Of a stretch of DNA of 20,194 nucleotides, positions 5,873 through 13,520 are shown piece by piece. Positions within the stretch are counted from its first letter, which is position 1; every line of letters begins with the position of its first letter. The notes under the pieces are model-generated. The model was not told the DNA's origin. It searched no databases and saw only the letters and a list, made by a program, of their open reading frames with translations. The position numbers were made by a program, and so were the translations under genes. The DNA lies in assembly GCA_043755435.1 (NCBI GenBank), contig JAYUSZ010000399.1:1-20194 (forward strand), given 5' to 3'. Source of the stretch: JANXSF01 sp043755435 (GTDB taxonomy: Bacteria; Acidobacteriota; Terriglobia; Bryobacterales; Bryobacteraceae).

Positions 5873-7189
5873 CTACAGGGAAAAGCGCCGTCTTAGGAAT
5901 TCCAACGCTTGCTCGTGCGTTGCAACCCCGCCTTCCAACTGCGCATCTTCCACTGCCGACAGAATCTCGCGAAACTGCTGGCCTTGCAGATAACCCAACG
6001 CGATTAAATCTTCACCAGTGATCAATCGGGCTGGCCGCAATTCCTCGGGCCCCATCTGCGCCAACTTCTGGCGGACGAATTCGTAATTTTCCAAACGCCG
6101 ATTACTCGATAGACAATCAAGCCTATGCAACGCCAGGTGCTCTTCAAAATGCGGCTGCCGCAGGAAGCGCTTCAACGTACTCGCCTTCATGCGCGTGACA
6201 TCGATGAAGCGCAAATGGTTCAAAACCAAATCGTGAATCCGCTCCACCTCGTGCCCAGCCATTCGCAAGCGATTAAGAATGGTACGGCTCATCAAAGCAC
6301 CCAATTCCGCATGACCACTGAACCGAATGCGATCCTTGAAAGTAAATGTAGGAGGCTTGGCAACGTCGTGCAGCAGCACTCCCCAAGCCAAGGTCGTCGT
6401 CGGATTTTCCAAACCTTCCAACATCAGCAAAGTATGCAGCCACACATCGCCTTCCGGATGATATTCCGCCGGTTGCTCCACACCTTGCATCGCTTTCACT
6501 TCTGGCAACACGCTATCCAGCAATCGTGTCTCGCTAAGCAGTTCAAACCCACGGCGCGCCCCACCTTCTGTAAGAATCCGGTTCAGTTCCCCGCGAATCC
6601 GCTCAGCAGAAATATCCAAAATCCGCGCGTGCAGTTTTCTAATTGCTGTGAGCGTTTGATGATCTATGACGTAACCGAAGCGGGCTGCAAACCGCACCGC
6701 ACGAAGCATTCTAAGATAGTCTTCCTCAAATCGAGTTTCAGGTTGCCCAATGGCCCGCAGAATCCCAGCCCGCAAGTCCTCTTTCCCTCCGCAGAAATCC
6801 AGAACCTGGTTGGTTGCTATGTCGAAGAAGAGTGAATTAATCGTAAAGTCCCGGCGCAGTGCATCCTGACGCGGGTCAGTTTCATAGGTCACTGTTTCCG
6901 GTCGACGGCCATCTGAATAAATGCCGTCTGAACGGAAAGTGGCCACCTCCACCAATTGCCCTTCGTGCTTAACTAAGATGACGCCGAAGTGCGCACCTAT
7001 CAGTTCAGACCCAGGAAACAACGCCGCTACTTGCTCTGGTCTTGCACTGGTTGCCACGTCGTAATCTTTGGGTTCAAGCCCCAATAGCAAATCACGTACG
7101 CAGCCACCAACAAGATAGGAAGTAAATCCGTGAGATGTAAGGGTTCCAGCAATCTGGCAAGCGAACGCAGAGCCGGATGGAAGCTGCAT
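5873..7189 (-). CDS. tRNA nucleotidyltransferase / poly(A) polymerase family with HD domain
   Basis: 438 residues. The class II nucleotidyltransferase head (about 20-150) shows Leu-Val-Gly-Gly-Cys-Val-Arg-Asp, then Asp-Tyr-Asp-Val (the metal-binding pair), and Arg-Arg-Asp-Phe-Thr-Ile-Asn-Ser-Leu. The RNA-binding part has Glu-Asp-Tyr-Leu-Arg-Met-Leu-Arg-Ala-Val-Arg-Phe. An HD domain follows, with His-Thr-Leu-Leu-Met-Leu and Leu-Leu-His-Asp-Val-Ala-Lys-Pro (about 240-280). It adds CCA to tRNA 3' ends or poly(A) to RNA; these activities cannot be separated from motifs alone. Its ATG overlaps the stop of the zinc-ribbon gene by one base (TAATG), so the two are translationally coupled. Confidence 0.92.
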   Translation of the reverse strand: MQLPSGSAFACQIAGTLTSHGFTSYLVGGCVRDLLLGLEPKDYDVATSARPEQVAALFPGSELIGAHFGVILVKHEGQLVEVATFRSDGIYSDGRRPETVTYETDPRQDALRRDFTINSLFFDIATNQVLDFCGGKEDLRAGILRAIGQPETRFEEDYLRMLRAVRFAARFGYVIDHQTLTAIRKLHARILDISAERIRGELNRILTEGGARRGFELLSETRLLDSVLPEVKAMQGVEQPAEYHPEGDVWLHTLLMLEGLENPTTTLAWGVLLHDVAKPPTFTFKDRIRFSGHAELGALMSRTILNRLRMAGHEVERIHDLVLNHLRFIDVTRMKASTLKRFLRQPHFEEHLALHRLDCLSSNRRLENYEFVRQKLAQMGPEELRPARLITGEDLIALGYLQGQQFREILSAVEDAQLEGGVATHEQALEFLRRRFSL

Positions 7190-7575
7190 TACCCTTTAGA
7201 AGTTTTGCTCTTCTTGCCTGGTTTTGGAGCAGGGGCTTCTGCTACGGGTTCGTCGGGAACAGCCAAGGTAAGTTCGTCGATGATAGCCGCATCATCCAAC
7301 TCAATTTCTTCGACGTCGTCATCGTCATCCGAATCTGTATCAGCATCGGCATCAACGCCGCCCTTGCCCAACAGTTCTTCAAGCAAGGCAGCCTTCTTTA
7401 GTTCTTTCTTGGTCGGAGGCGCAATTTCGTGCCGGAAATCATGATCGTTATAGCAGGAACAGCAACGCATTTTTACCGGTTGCTCATCCACTAAAGACAC
7501 AATGTTATGGTTGGTGATGCGTTTGCACTTTATGCAGTAATCATCCAACGTGTCGCCTAAACGATACTCGCGCAT
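7189..7575 (-). CDS. Zinc-ribbon protein with acidic C-terminal half
   Basis: Small soluble protein of 128 residues. The N-terminal part has Cys14-x-x-Cys17 and Cys38-Cys39-x-Cys41, a likely treble-clef or zinc-ribbon site. The middle is charged, with a run of Asp/Glu at about 78-98, followed by a Pro/Lys-rich tail. I do not recognise a named family; the ribbon suggests nucleic-acid or protein binding. I start at the ATG at 7575 because the conserved-looking part begins there; the frame is open to 7644 but that part overlaps the chromate transporter gene. No Shine-Dalgarno is seen. It begins 17 bases after the transporter stop and is coupled to the nucleotidyltransferase gene. Confidence 0.7.
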   Translation of the reverse strand: MREYRLGDTLDDYCIKCKRITNHNIVSLVDEQPVKMRCCSCYNDHDFRHEIAPPTKKELKKAALLEELLGKGGVDADADTDSDDDDDVEEIELDDAAIIDELTLAVPDEPVAEAPAPKPGKKSKTSKG

Positions 7576-7592
7576 AGTAATTCTAAAGTGTA

Positions 7593-8108
7593 TCAAATCA
7601 GGGCAAACAGTAGCCCGGCTGTTGCTGCGGCCATCATAATCCACAGTGGATCAATCTTGAATCGGATGAACAGGCCCAAGCTCGCAGCCGCAATCAGAGC
7701 CGTGAACCAGGAATGAATCGCACCGCGAGCCAGCGAGACGGAGGTAGCTAGAATCAGCCCGGCGGCAGCCAGTACCACAAGCTTCACAACTCTTTCCATC
7801 TTTGGATGATTCACCGCTGCGCCCAACAGGCGCAACAATCCGATTATCAAAAAGGCCGGAGTAACAACCGCGCACCAGGCAGCAATGGCACCAGCAGTTC
7901 CTGCAATCATGTAGCCTACACTGACAAGATAAAGACCATTGGCGCCTGGGCTGATGCGGCCAGCAGCCACTGCTGTGTTCAGTTGACGATCAGTTAGGAT
8001 TTGCCGTTTCATCACCAGGTCCTGCCGGACGATCGGGAGTGAGGTCAACCCGCTGAACGACGTTAGCGTGGCCTTCAATAATAGGATGTAGAGCAGGAAC
8101 ACGTTCAT
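7593..8108 (-). CDS. Chromate transporter, short-chain ChrA, second half-protein
   Basis: 171-residue membrane protein with about five or six hydrophobic segments, one ChrA domain. The N-terminal pattern Phe-Ser-Gly-Leu-Thr-Ser-Leu-Pro-Ile-Val-Arg-Gln-Asp-Leu-Val and the later Gly-Arg-Ile-Ser-Pro-Gly-Ala-Asn-Gly are typical ChrA sequences. Short-chain ChrA proteins occur as pairs of homologous half-proteins that act together, with opposite membrane orientation. Its ATG overlaps the stop of the first half gene (ATGA, 4 bases). Chromate export is the known role in characterised members; in many soil bacteria the substrate is unproven. Confidence 0.88.
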   Translation of the reverse strand: MNVFLLYILLLKATLTSFSGLTSLPIVRQDLVMKRQILTDRQLNTAVAAGRISPGANGLYLVSVGYMIAGTAGAIAAWCAVVTPAFLIIGLLRLLGAAVNHPKMERVVKLVVLAAAGLILATSVSLARGAIHSWFTALIAAASLGLFIRFKIDPLWIMMAAATAGLLFALI

Positions 8109-8635
8109 GTTTTTGTGAACGCTCCGTATAGGGCGGCCAAGCCAAGAATAGCCAATGGGGGCATCAACCCCGTTGCAGTAGCGGCTGCGCTCAGGCCAAT
8201 GATGACGATAACCAGAATGCGCTCACCAGCCTTCCACGGTGGGCTTGCCAGTTGATAGACATTGTAAGCAATCAGCCCAATCACAGCGGCAATCAAGGCT
8301 TCTATCACGGCCTTCAGAAATGGATACTGATCTCCATCGGCCGCAATCCTGGTAAACAGGACCACGACCATGGCGCTGGGAATACTGCTGGCAGCGACCG
8401 CGAGAATTGCGCCTGCCCAACCGCGCATCAGGTATGCCACGGCAGCACTGAAGGCAAGTACATTGGTCCCTGGAGTTATTCGGGAAAGCGCAAAGCAAGT
8501 GGCGTATTGTTCATTGGTGATGGCCGAACGCTTTTCAACCAGATCATGATGGAGCAGTGCGATAGTAGGTGCCCCGCCGCCAAATGTCAGATTGCCGGCG
8601 CGCAAAAAAATCTTCGTTAGTTCGGCTAGTCTCAT
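8105..8635 (-). CDS. Chromate transporter, short-chain ChrA, first half-protein
   Basis: 176-residue membrane protein, one ChrA domain. The N-terminus has Leu-Thr-Phe-Gly-Gly-Gly and then Asp-Leu-Val-Glu-Lys, followed by Ser-Arg-Ile-Thr-Pro-Gly-Thr-Asn, all classic ChrA motifs. It forms a translationally coupled pair with the downstream half gene. The ATG at 8635 fits the family N-terminus well, but there is no Shine-Dalgarno. The start codon lies against that of the divergent membrane fusion protein gene, so its promoter must lie inside that gene. Confidence 0.88.
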   Translation of the reverse strand: MRLAELTKIFLRAGNLTFGGGAPTIALLHHDLVEKRSAITNEQYATCFALSRITPGTNVLAFSAAVAYLMRGWAGAILAVAASSIPSAMVVVLFTRIAADGDQYPFLKAVIEALIAAVIGLIAYNVYQLASPPWKAGERILVIVIIGLSAAATATGLMPPLAILGLAALYGAFTKT

Positions 8636-9683
8636 GACGGAAGTTCGTCAACTCTACTATCATCGTATCGTGAACATTCGCGGCAAATGGGTTTTGATAG
8701 GCGTTACGATTATTCTTGGAGCGATTGCCATTGGGGCACTCAGTTCCCAGTGGCCCGCTTGGAACAAACCAGCCCCTGCAAAGCCGCAGACCTCGCCGAT
8801 TGTAGTCGAGTCCCTTCTTTCCGGCACTGAGATAAGCCTGCAAGGAACTGTCGAGGCTCAGCAAACTGTCAACGTTTCCGCCAAGGTGACAGGAATTCTG
8901 GGCGAAGTTTTCTTCGAGCCTGGACAGGAAGTCTACGAAGGGCAGCTTATCGCCCACATTCAAAATCGAAAATTAGAGTCTGAGCTAGGCCGCTCCAAAG
9001 AAGATCTGGAGACCATTGAAACCAGAGTGAGCAATGCGGAAAGCTCCATGCTCTCTGCTCGATTGGAAGCCTCACGTGCCAGGGCCGAAGCATCGCGGGT
9101 TAATGATGAGCTTTCACGCTTGCAGAAAATTTATGATCGTCAAGTACTTTTGAATAATCAAGGTGCCACGCCACGCAATAAATTCGAACAGGCCAAAACG
9201 GAATTTGAAAACGCCAAAGCCGATGCCGCCGGCTCCGCTGGCAAAGCTGATGTTGCCGAACAACGGGTGGGTCAACTGTTGCGGGATATCGACCAAGCCA
9301 AGAAATTGTTGGAAGAAAAGCGCAAAGCCCTGGAAGAATCGGAAGCCGATTTCAAAGCCGCTGATATTGTTTCCCCTGTTGACGGAATTTTCTTAGGTTC
9401 CAATGTAGACAAGGGCGAAGAAGTTTCGCGCGACATGGAAGATCTATTCCAGATTGCGGTGGACTTGTCGAAGATGCAAATTGTGGTGGAAGCAACCCCG
9501 CAACAACTGGCGAAAATCAAACCAGGACTACCAACGCAAGTGTTCATGGCCGAGGCTGGCAACGAAGCGTTGCCGGGCGAAATCGCGTCAATCAAAGATA
9601 CTCAAGTTTTGGTGGTTTTCCTAAGCCCTACTGCGGCCATCAAGCCAGGCCTTACAGCGCAAGTTCGCATCAAGTTACCATAG
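8634..9683 (+). CDS. Membrane fusion protein (HlyD/RND periplasmic adaptor type)
   Basis: Periplasmic adaptor that normally links an inner-membrane transporter to an outer-membrane channel. An N-terminal membrane anchor (about residues 14-40) is followed by the first lipoyl half (Gly-Ile-Leu-Gly-Glu-Val-Phe-Phe-Glu-Pro-Gly-Gln). A long coiled-coil hairpin spans about 105-245. The second lipoyl half is Ile-Val-Ser-Pro-Val-Asp-Gly-Ile, then a beta-barrel region. About 349 residues. Start uncertain: ATG at 8634 overlaps the divergent chrA start, and a GTG at 8670 would leave a cleaner anchor; neither has a ribosome binding site. No permease or outer-membrane gene is adjacent. The fumarase gene follows 5 bases after the stop. 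Confidence 0.85.
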   Translation: MTEVRQLYYHRIVNIRGKWVLIGVTIILGAIAIGALSSQWPAWNKPAPAKPQTSPIVVESLLSGTEISLQGTVEAQQTVNVSAKVTGILGEVFFEPGQEVYEGQLIAHIQNRKLESELGRSKEDLETIETRVSNAESSMLSARLEASRARAEASRVNDELSRLQKIYDRQVLLNNQGATPRNKFEQAKTEFENAKADAAGSAGKADVAEQRVGQLLRDIDQAKKLLEEKRKALEESEADFKAADIVSPVDGIFLGSNVDKGEEVSRDMEDLFQIAVDLSKMQIVVEATPQQLAKIKPGLPTQVFMAEAGNEALPGEIASIKDTQVLVVFLSPTAAIKPGLTAQVRIKLP

Positions 9684-9688
9684 AGTTG

Positions 9689-11203
9689 ATGGATTCCCTG
9701 AAAGCTAGCCTTCTTGAACTAATCACGCAGACCTCGTCGAACCTGCCGCCTGACGTGCGCAAAGCGCTTGGTGTGAGCCTTGAAATCGAAACGCCTGGAA
9801 CGCAGAGTTCACAGGCACTGAACATTATTGCCACGAACATCGATATGGCGGAACAGGAGGCTGGCCCCATTTGCCAGGATACCGGCATGCCGACATTCGA
9901 GGTTCATACGCCAGTTGGCGTAAACCAGATCCTGATTAAGAGAGCGATTAAGGAAGCAGTTGCCGAAGCCACTAAGCTGGGCAAGTTGCGCCCGAATTCT
10001 GTGGATTCCATTACCGGCGAAAACAGTGGAAACAATCTGGGCGAAGAAACACCCGTGATCCACTTTGAGCAATGGGAGCAGGACGAAATTGAAGTGAAGC
10101 TGATCCTGAAAGGCGGCGGGTGTGAGAACAAGAACATCCAGTATTCGCTGCCCTGTGATCTGGAACATCTGGGCAAAGCTGGCCGTGATTTAGAAGGCGT
10201 CCGCAAGTGTTTGTTGCATGCCGTTTGGCAGGCTCAAGGACAAGGTTGCGCTCCGGGTGCGCTGGGAGTTTGCATTGGTTCTGATCGAGGCCATGGGTAT
10301 GTGCTGGCCAAGGGTCAACTGTTCCGCACTTTGGACGATGTGAATCCGAATTCAGTGCTGGCCAAGTTGGAAGCTGAAGTGATGGAAGAGGCCAATAAGA
10401 TTGGCGTTGGTGCAATGGGTTTCGGCGGCAAGGCTTCGCTAATTGGATGCAAGGTGACTGCCGCAAACCGTTTGCCAGCCAGCTTTTTTGTCAGCGTGGC
10501 CTATGATTGCTGGGCGTTTCGTCGTCTTGGTGTTCGACTGGATGCAAGCTCCGGCAAGATTACCGATTGGCTTTACCGCGACCCAACTGAGCCCGTGATC
10601 AAGATGGCGAAGTCTGAAGGCTTTCCATTAACGGGCAAGGAAGTTGTGCTGACTCCTCCGCTGACTGAACAACAGATGCGATCGTTGAAAGTTGGCGATG
10701 TGGTGCGCATCACGGGTGATTTGTATACGGGTCGCGACGCGGTGCATGCCCACCTAATGAAGAATCCGCCACCCGTGGATTTGAACGGCCAGATTCTGTA
10801 CCACTGCGGTCCGGTGATGTTGAAGCAGGACGGGGAATGGGTGGTGAAAGCTGCAGGGCCAACCACCAGCATTCGTGAAGAACCGTATCAAGGGGAAGTG
10901 TTGCGGCGCTATGGAGTGAAGGCGGTAATCGGCAAGGGCGGCATGGGTGCAAAAACTCTGGCGGCGCTGAAGGAATGCGGGGCGGTTTACTTAAACGGCA
11001 TCGGCGGAGCTGCCCAATTCTATGCCAGAACGCTGGACAAAGTTTATGGCGTCCATTGGATGGAGTTCGGCGTACCCGAAGCAATGTGGCATTTGCATGC
11101 GACAGATTTTGTGGCCATCGTAACCATGGATGCGCATGGGAACAGCCTGCATGCCGACGTAGAAAAGGAAACGGGAAAAGAGCTGGCTGCGCTGAAGGGT
11201 TAG
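9689..11203 (+). CDS. Fumarate hydratase, class I (iron-sulfur), fused alpha and beta parts
   Basis: 504-residue class I fumarase converting fumarate and malate in the TCA cycle, using an oxygen-sensitive [4Fe-4S] cluster. The N-terminal fumerase domain (to about 290) has Gly-Pro-Ile-Cys62-Gln-Asp-Thr-Gly, Gly-Gly-Gly-Cys-Glu-Asn-Lys-Asn and Gly-Val-Cys-Ile-Gly-Ser-Asp-Arg-Gly. The C-terminal domain has Thr-Gly-Arg-Asp-Ala-Val-His, Gly-Pro-Thr-Thr-Ser, Gly-Lys-Gly-Gly-Met and Gly-Gly-Ala-Ala-Gln. Both halves are in one chain, as in FumA. I use ATG 9689; a TTG lies directly before it. Spacing to the adaptor gene suggests co-transcription, although there is no obvious functional link. Its stop overlaps the ksgA stop by 4 bases, tail to tail. 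Confidence 0.93.
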   Translation: MDSLKASLLELITQTSSNLPPDVRKALGVSLEIETPGTQSSQALNIIATNIDMAEQEAGPICQDTGMPTFEVHTPVGVNQILIKRAIKEAVAEATKLGKLRPNSVDSITGENSGNNLGEETPVIHFEQWEQDEIEVKLILKGGGCENKNIQYSLPCDLEHLGKAGRDLEGVRKCLLHAVWQAQGQGCAPGALGVCIGSDRGHGYVLAKGQLFRTLDDVNPNSVLAKLEAEVMEEANKIGVGAMGFGGKASLIGCKVTAANRLPASFFVSVAYDCWAFRRLGVRLDASSGKITDWLYRDPTEPVIKMAKSEGFPLTGKEVVLTPPLTEQQMRSLKVGDVVRITGDLYTGRDAVHAHLMKNPPPVDLNGQILYHCGPVMLKQDGEWVVKAAGPTTSIREEPYQGEVLRRYGVKAVIGKGGMGAKTLAALKECGAVYLNGIGGAAQFYARTLDKVYGVHWMEFGVPEAMWHLHATDFVAIVTMDAHGNSLHADVEKETGKELAALKG

Positions 11204-11937
11204 GCCAGCCGAAGCATTAAGTCGCGGAGTTGAGCGATGCTCATTTGTTCTGCGCGCAAGCCCGATTCTGGTTGGGCTTCCATTTTCTCCTTGCCGTAAT
11301 AGGGAGCTAAATTGTTGCGCAGGGTCTTCCTTTTTTGACCGAAGCAGCGCGCGGCGAAAGCCAGAAATTCTGCCTGATCTTCACCTTGGCGAACCTTCAT
11401 ATGGACCACGGCTGAATCCACCTTCGGCGGCGGAGTGAAGGATCCAGGAGGCACTTTGAATAGCAATTTTGCCTCAGCATGCAGTTGCGTGCAGACCGAA
11501 AGGAAGCCATAATCGCGCGAACCTGGCAGGGCCACCATGCGTTCAGCCACTTCCTTTTGCACCAGCACTGTGGCTTCTGTCAGCACATGTCGTGCAGCGA
11601 AAATGCATTCTAGAATCGGCGAAGTAATGTAATAAGGAAGATTGCCGACCAGCACTGCAGGTCCCCATTGGGCCAAGTCGGTTTTCAGCACATCGCCTTG
11701 ATGGATTGTAAGATTGGGGTGATCGGGAAATCGATCGCGAAGATGATCGATCATCAGCGGGTCGATTTCCACAACAACCACATGGTCGGCGCGATCCAAC
11801 AGCAGAGCAGTTAAAGCCCCTTGCCCTGGCCCGATTTCAATAATCAACGGATGCCGTTCCTGCCGGCATACAGCTTTGGTGATGCGCTCCAGAATGGGAG
11901 TGCTACGAAGAAAGTGTTGCCCGAGCTTCTGGCCCAG
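11200..11937 (-). CDS. rsmA: 16S rRNA dimethyladenosine transferase with apparent CTG start
   Basis: KsgA/RsmA dimethylates two adjacent adenines near the 3' end of 16S rRNA, using SAM. From the CTG at 11937 the protein has 245 residues. It shows the N-terminal Leu-Gly-Gln-His-Phe-Leu motif (5-10), the SAM loop Glu-Ile-Gly-Pro-Gly-Gln-Gly (34-40), and the catalytic Asn-Leu-Pro-Tyr-Tyr-Ile (99-104). The frame upstream is open only to an in-frame TAA near 11982, and that stretch has no ATG, GTG or TTG. The first conventional start (TTG at 11847) lies after the Gln-His-Phe-Leu motif and would remove 30 conserved residues. AAAGGG lies 6 bases before the CTG, and the stop of the upstream gene ends 2 bases before it, so coupled initiation is likely. 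Confidence 0.85.
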   Translation of the reverse strand: MGQKLGQHFLRSTPILERITKAVCRQERHPLIIEIGPGQGALTALLLDRADHVVVVEIDPLMIDHLRDRFPDHPNLTIHQGDVLKTDLAQWGPAVLVGNLPYYITSPILECIFAARHVLTEATVLVQKEVAERMVALPGSRDYGFLSVCTQLHAEAKLLFKVPPGSFTPPPKVDSAVVHMKVRQGEDQAEFLAFAARCFGQKRKTLRNNLAPYYGKEKMEAQPESGLRAEQMSIAQLRDLMLRLA

Positions 11938-11939
11938 AG

Positions 11940-12554
11940 CTAACCCTTTACTTCCATACTTTTGTTCGGAATCGTAAGCCGCACTTTACCCTGCGTTGGC
12001 GATCCGAAAAAGTTTGCCGGTTTGAATTTGGTAATTAGCAAATTGTTCTCAATGGACCGGCGCAGCACCTGATCCCGCAGAAAGACTTCGTCTTCCGTTG
12101 GAACTGAATAGCTGATCATCCGGCCTTGTTCGTCAATGGTAACATCCACCACCAGAACTGCATCCAACTTACTTGCACCGGCAACGCCCAAGGGCCACAA
12201 TTCGGAAACCTGAGCCTCTTCATAAAACGTAGTGGGCTGGTCGTAAATGGGGCGGTAACTGGAAACCAAGGTTGGGTATAGCAACCCAAACATTAAGGCT
12301 GCAGCGCTGATTCCGCCTGTAAAGGGAATCACCAATGGGCGCATTAAATTGCCATACCAAAGTGACATTGAATTGCCCCAGGTTTCAAGAGTACTGGCGA
12401 AACTCCGGTGGGTAACAGCGCGCGCTCGTTCCTTTGAGGCAAGCACTTTAAGGTTCGTTTTCAAAAGCTCCGGCATTTGCTGCTTCGGCAATTCCCTCAG
12501 CATTTTGCTGATCTGTTCGTTGCCGCCGGGTTGGAAATCCTGAATGTTTCTCAT
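11940..12554 (-). CDS. Single-pass membrane protein paired with ECF sigma factor, possible anti-sigma
   Basis: 204 residues. The N-terminal 70 are polar and probably cytoplasmic. One membrane span lies at about 73-97 (Leu-Val-Ile-Pro-Phe through Pro-Thr-Leu-Val). The extracytoplasmic domain of about 100 residues resembles a TonB-type C-terminal fold, with Val-Thr-Ile-Asp-Glu-Gly-type strands, Phe-Lys-Pro-Ala and Gly-Lys-Val-Arg-Leu. No zinc anti-sigma motif (His-x3-Cys-x2-Cys) is visible. It starts 14 bases after the sigma gene stop, with AAGGA overlapping that stop, so an anti-sigma role is likely from position and topology. This is inference. Its stop lies 2 bases before the ksgA start. Confidence 0.6.
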   Translation of the reverse strand: MRNIQDFQPGGNEQISKMLRELPKQQMPELLKTNLKVLASKERARAVTHRSFASTLETWGNSMSLWYGNLMRPLVIPFTGGISAAALMFGLLYPTLVSSYRPIYDQPTTFYEEAQVSELWPLGVAGASKLDAVLVVDVTIDEQGRMISYSVPTEDEVFLRDQVLRRSIENNLLITKFKPANFFGSPTQGKVRLTIPNKSMEVKG

Positions 12555-12568
12555 GATCTTTCTATCCT

Positions 12569-13252
12569 TCAGCCGATAACCGTTTCCGCCGCCACATACT
12601 TTTGTGGCACCTCGGCGGATTCCTGTTCCATTAATATCTTTCTTAACTGGTCACGACCGCGCAGGATTCTGGTTTTCACTGTGCCCAGTGAGACCTGCAT
12701 GATGCTGGCAATTTCGTCGTAACTCAAGTCTTCAATATCGCGCAGCACAACGGCTGCCTTGAAAATGGGTTTCAACTTACCCAGTGCTTCTTCAATTCGC
12801 AACTTCTGTTCGTGACTCAGAGTAATGTCGAACGGGTTGCGGCCAGGGTCAGCCAATTGCTCGGAATAGCATTGAGTGTCATCATCCTCACCGTCCAAAC
12901 CAACCTCTTGCCTCTTATGCCGGCTGAACCAACGCCGATGATTATGAGCCTCGTTCACGGCGATGCGATAGATCCAGGTTTTCAAACTGCAATCGCCCCG
13001 AAACTTTCCCATGTTGCGGAAAATCTTCAGGAAGACTTCCTGAACTACATCGTTGGCTTCTCCGGGATCGGAAAGCAGCCGGTAAACGATACTATATACG
13101 GGTTGCGAATAGAGACCGATTAGGGTTTCGTACGCTTGTTCTTCGCCAGCTTGCAAACCAGCCAGCAGCAATTGATCGCGCAACGCCAAGTCCGTTACTT
13201 CCCCGCGAGCGCGACCTGTTTCCAGGTATAGGCCAATTGAAGTGTCCGCCAC
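12569..13252 (-). CDS. RNA polymerase sigma factor, ECF (RpoE-like) family
   Basis: 227 residues. Sigma region 2 (about 38-105) includes Tyr-Ser-Ile-Val-Tyr-Arg-Leu, Asp-Val-Val-Gln-Glu-Val-Phe-Leu-Lys and Thr-Trp-Ile-Tyr-Arg-Ile-Ala-Asn-like residues. A charged linker of Asp/Glu follows, then region 4 (about 155-207) with Asp-Leu-Ser-Tyr-Asp-Glu-Ile-Ala and Gly-Thr-Val-Lys-Thr-Arg-Ile. The start is GTG at 13252, supported by GAGG 8 bases upstream. It forms an operon with the membrane protein downstream and probably ksgA. A perfect 8-base inverted repeat lies 31-63 bases upstream of the start. Confidence 0.92.
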   Translation of the reverse strand: MADTSIGLYLETGRARGEVTDLALRDQLLLAGLQAGEEQAYETLIGLYSQPVYSIVYRLLSDPGEANDVVQEVFLKIFRNMGKFRGDCSLKTWIYRIAVNEAHNHRRWFSRHKRQEVGLDGEDDDTQCYSEQLADPGRNPFDITLSHEQKLRIEEALGKLKPIFKAAVVLRDIEDLSYDEIASIMQVSLGTVKTRILRGRDQLRKILMEQESAEVPQKYVAAETVIG

Positions 13253-13282
13253 GACGATACCCTCGATTCACCCTAACATTTT

Positions 13283-13315
13283 CTGTCCCAGACTTCCATG
13301 GATCATTTGGGACAG
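13283..13315. repeat. Inverted repeat in the 5' region of the sigma gene
   Basis: CTGTCCCA at 13283-13290 and TGGGACAG at 13308-13315 are perfect complements, separated by 17 bases that contain CCATGG in the middle. It could be an operator, an RNA hairpin in the leader of the sigma gene, or a copy of a dispersed repeat. Confidence 0.5.
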
Positions 13316-13410
13316 GCTTGTTACTATGGACACCGCCTGAGTGGGAATAGTTCCGGCTGAGGGGTTGTTTTTGTAGATTGGCTGGCCGCTGATTCACGCC
13401 TGAGGGTGAA

Positions 13411-13520
13411 GATCCGGGGAAGATCCGGGACGGTGGTAACAATTCCTAGCGCCAAGATGTTGAGCACCTTGATGTAGGGGAATAATTGTTACCACCGTCC
13501 CGGATCTCCTCCCCCGGATC
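13411..13520. repeat. Imperfect long inverted-repeat element in the intergenic region 13253-13667
   Basis: The left arm (13411-13444) contains GATCCGGGACGGTGG then TAACAATT. The right arm (13484-13520) is its reverse complement with a few changes and a small insertion, and the loop is 39 bases. Each arm carries a repeated GATCCGGG unit. Near-direct repeats of TGGCCGCTGATT-x-ACGCC flank it on both sides (about 13383 and 13562). It lies between divergent genes, so it is not a terminator for either; a mobile-type miniature element or REP-like repeat is likely. Confidence 0.7.

Noticed and set aside
5863..5875. Readthrough fusion of nucleotidyltransferase and Lgt-like protein
   Set aside because: They share a reading frame across TAG, but the Lgt-like gene has a TTG four codons later and both proteins look complete, so separate genes are simpler.
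6125..6835. Plus-strand open frame of 236 codons
   Set aside because: It is entirely antisense to the nucleotidyltransferase gene, which has clear catalytic motifs.
13253..13300. Self-regulated ECF promoter (GGAA and GTT-like boxes) for the sigma gene
   Set aside because: The spacer between the candidate boxes is 14 bases rather than the usual 16-17, and the second box is weak.
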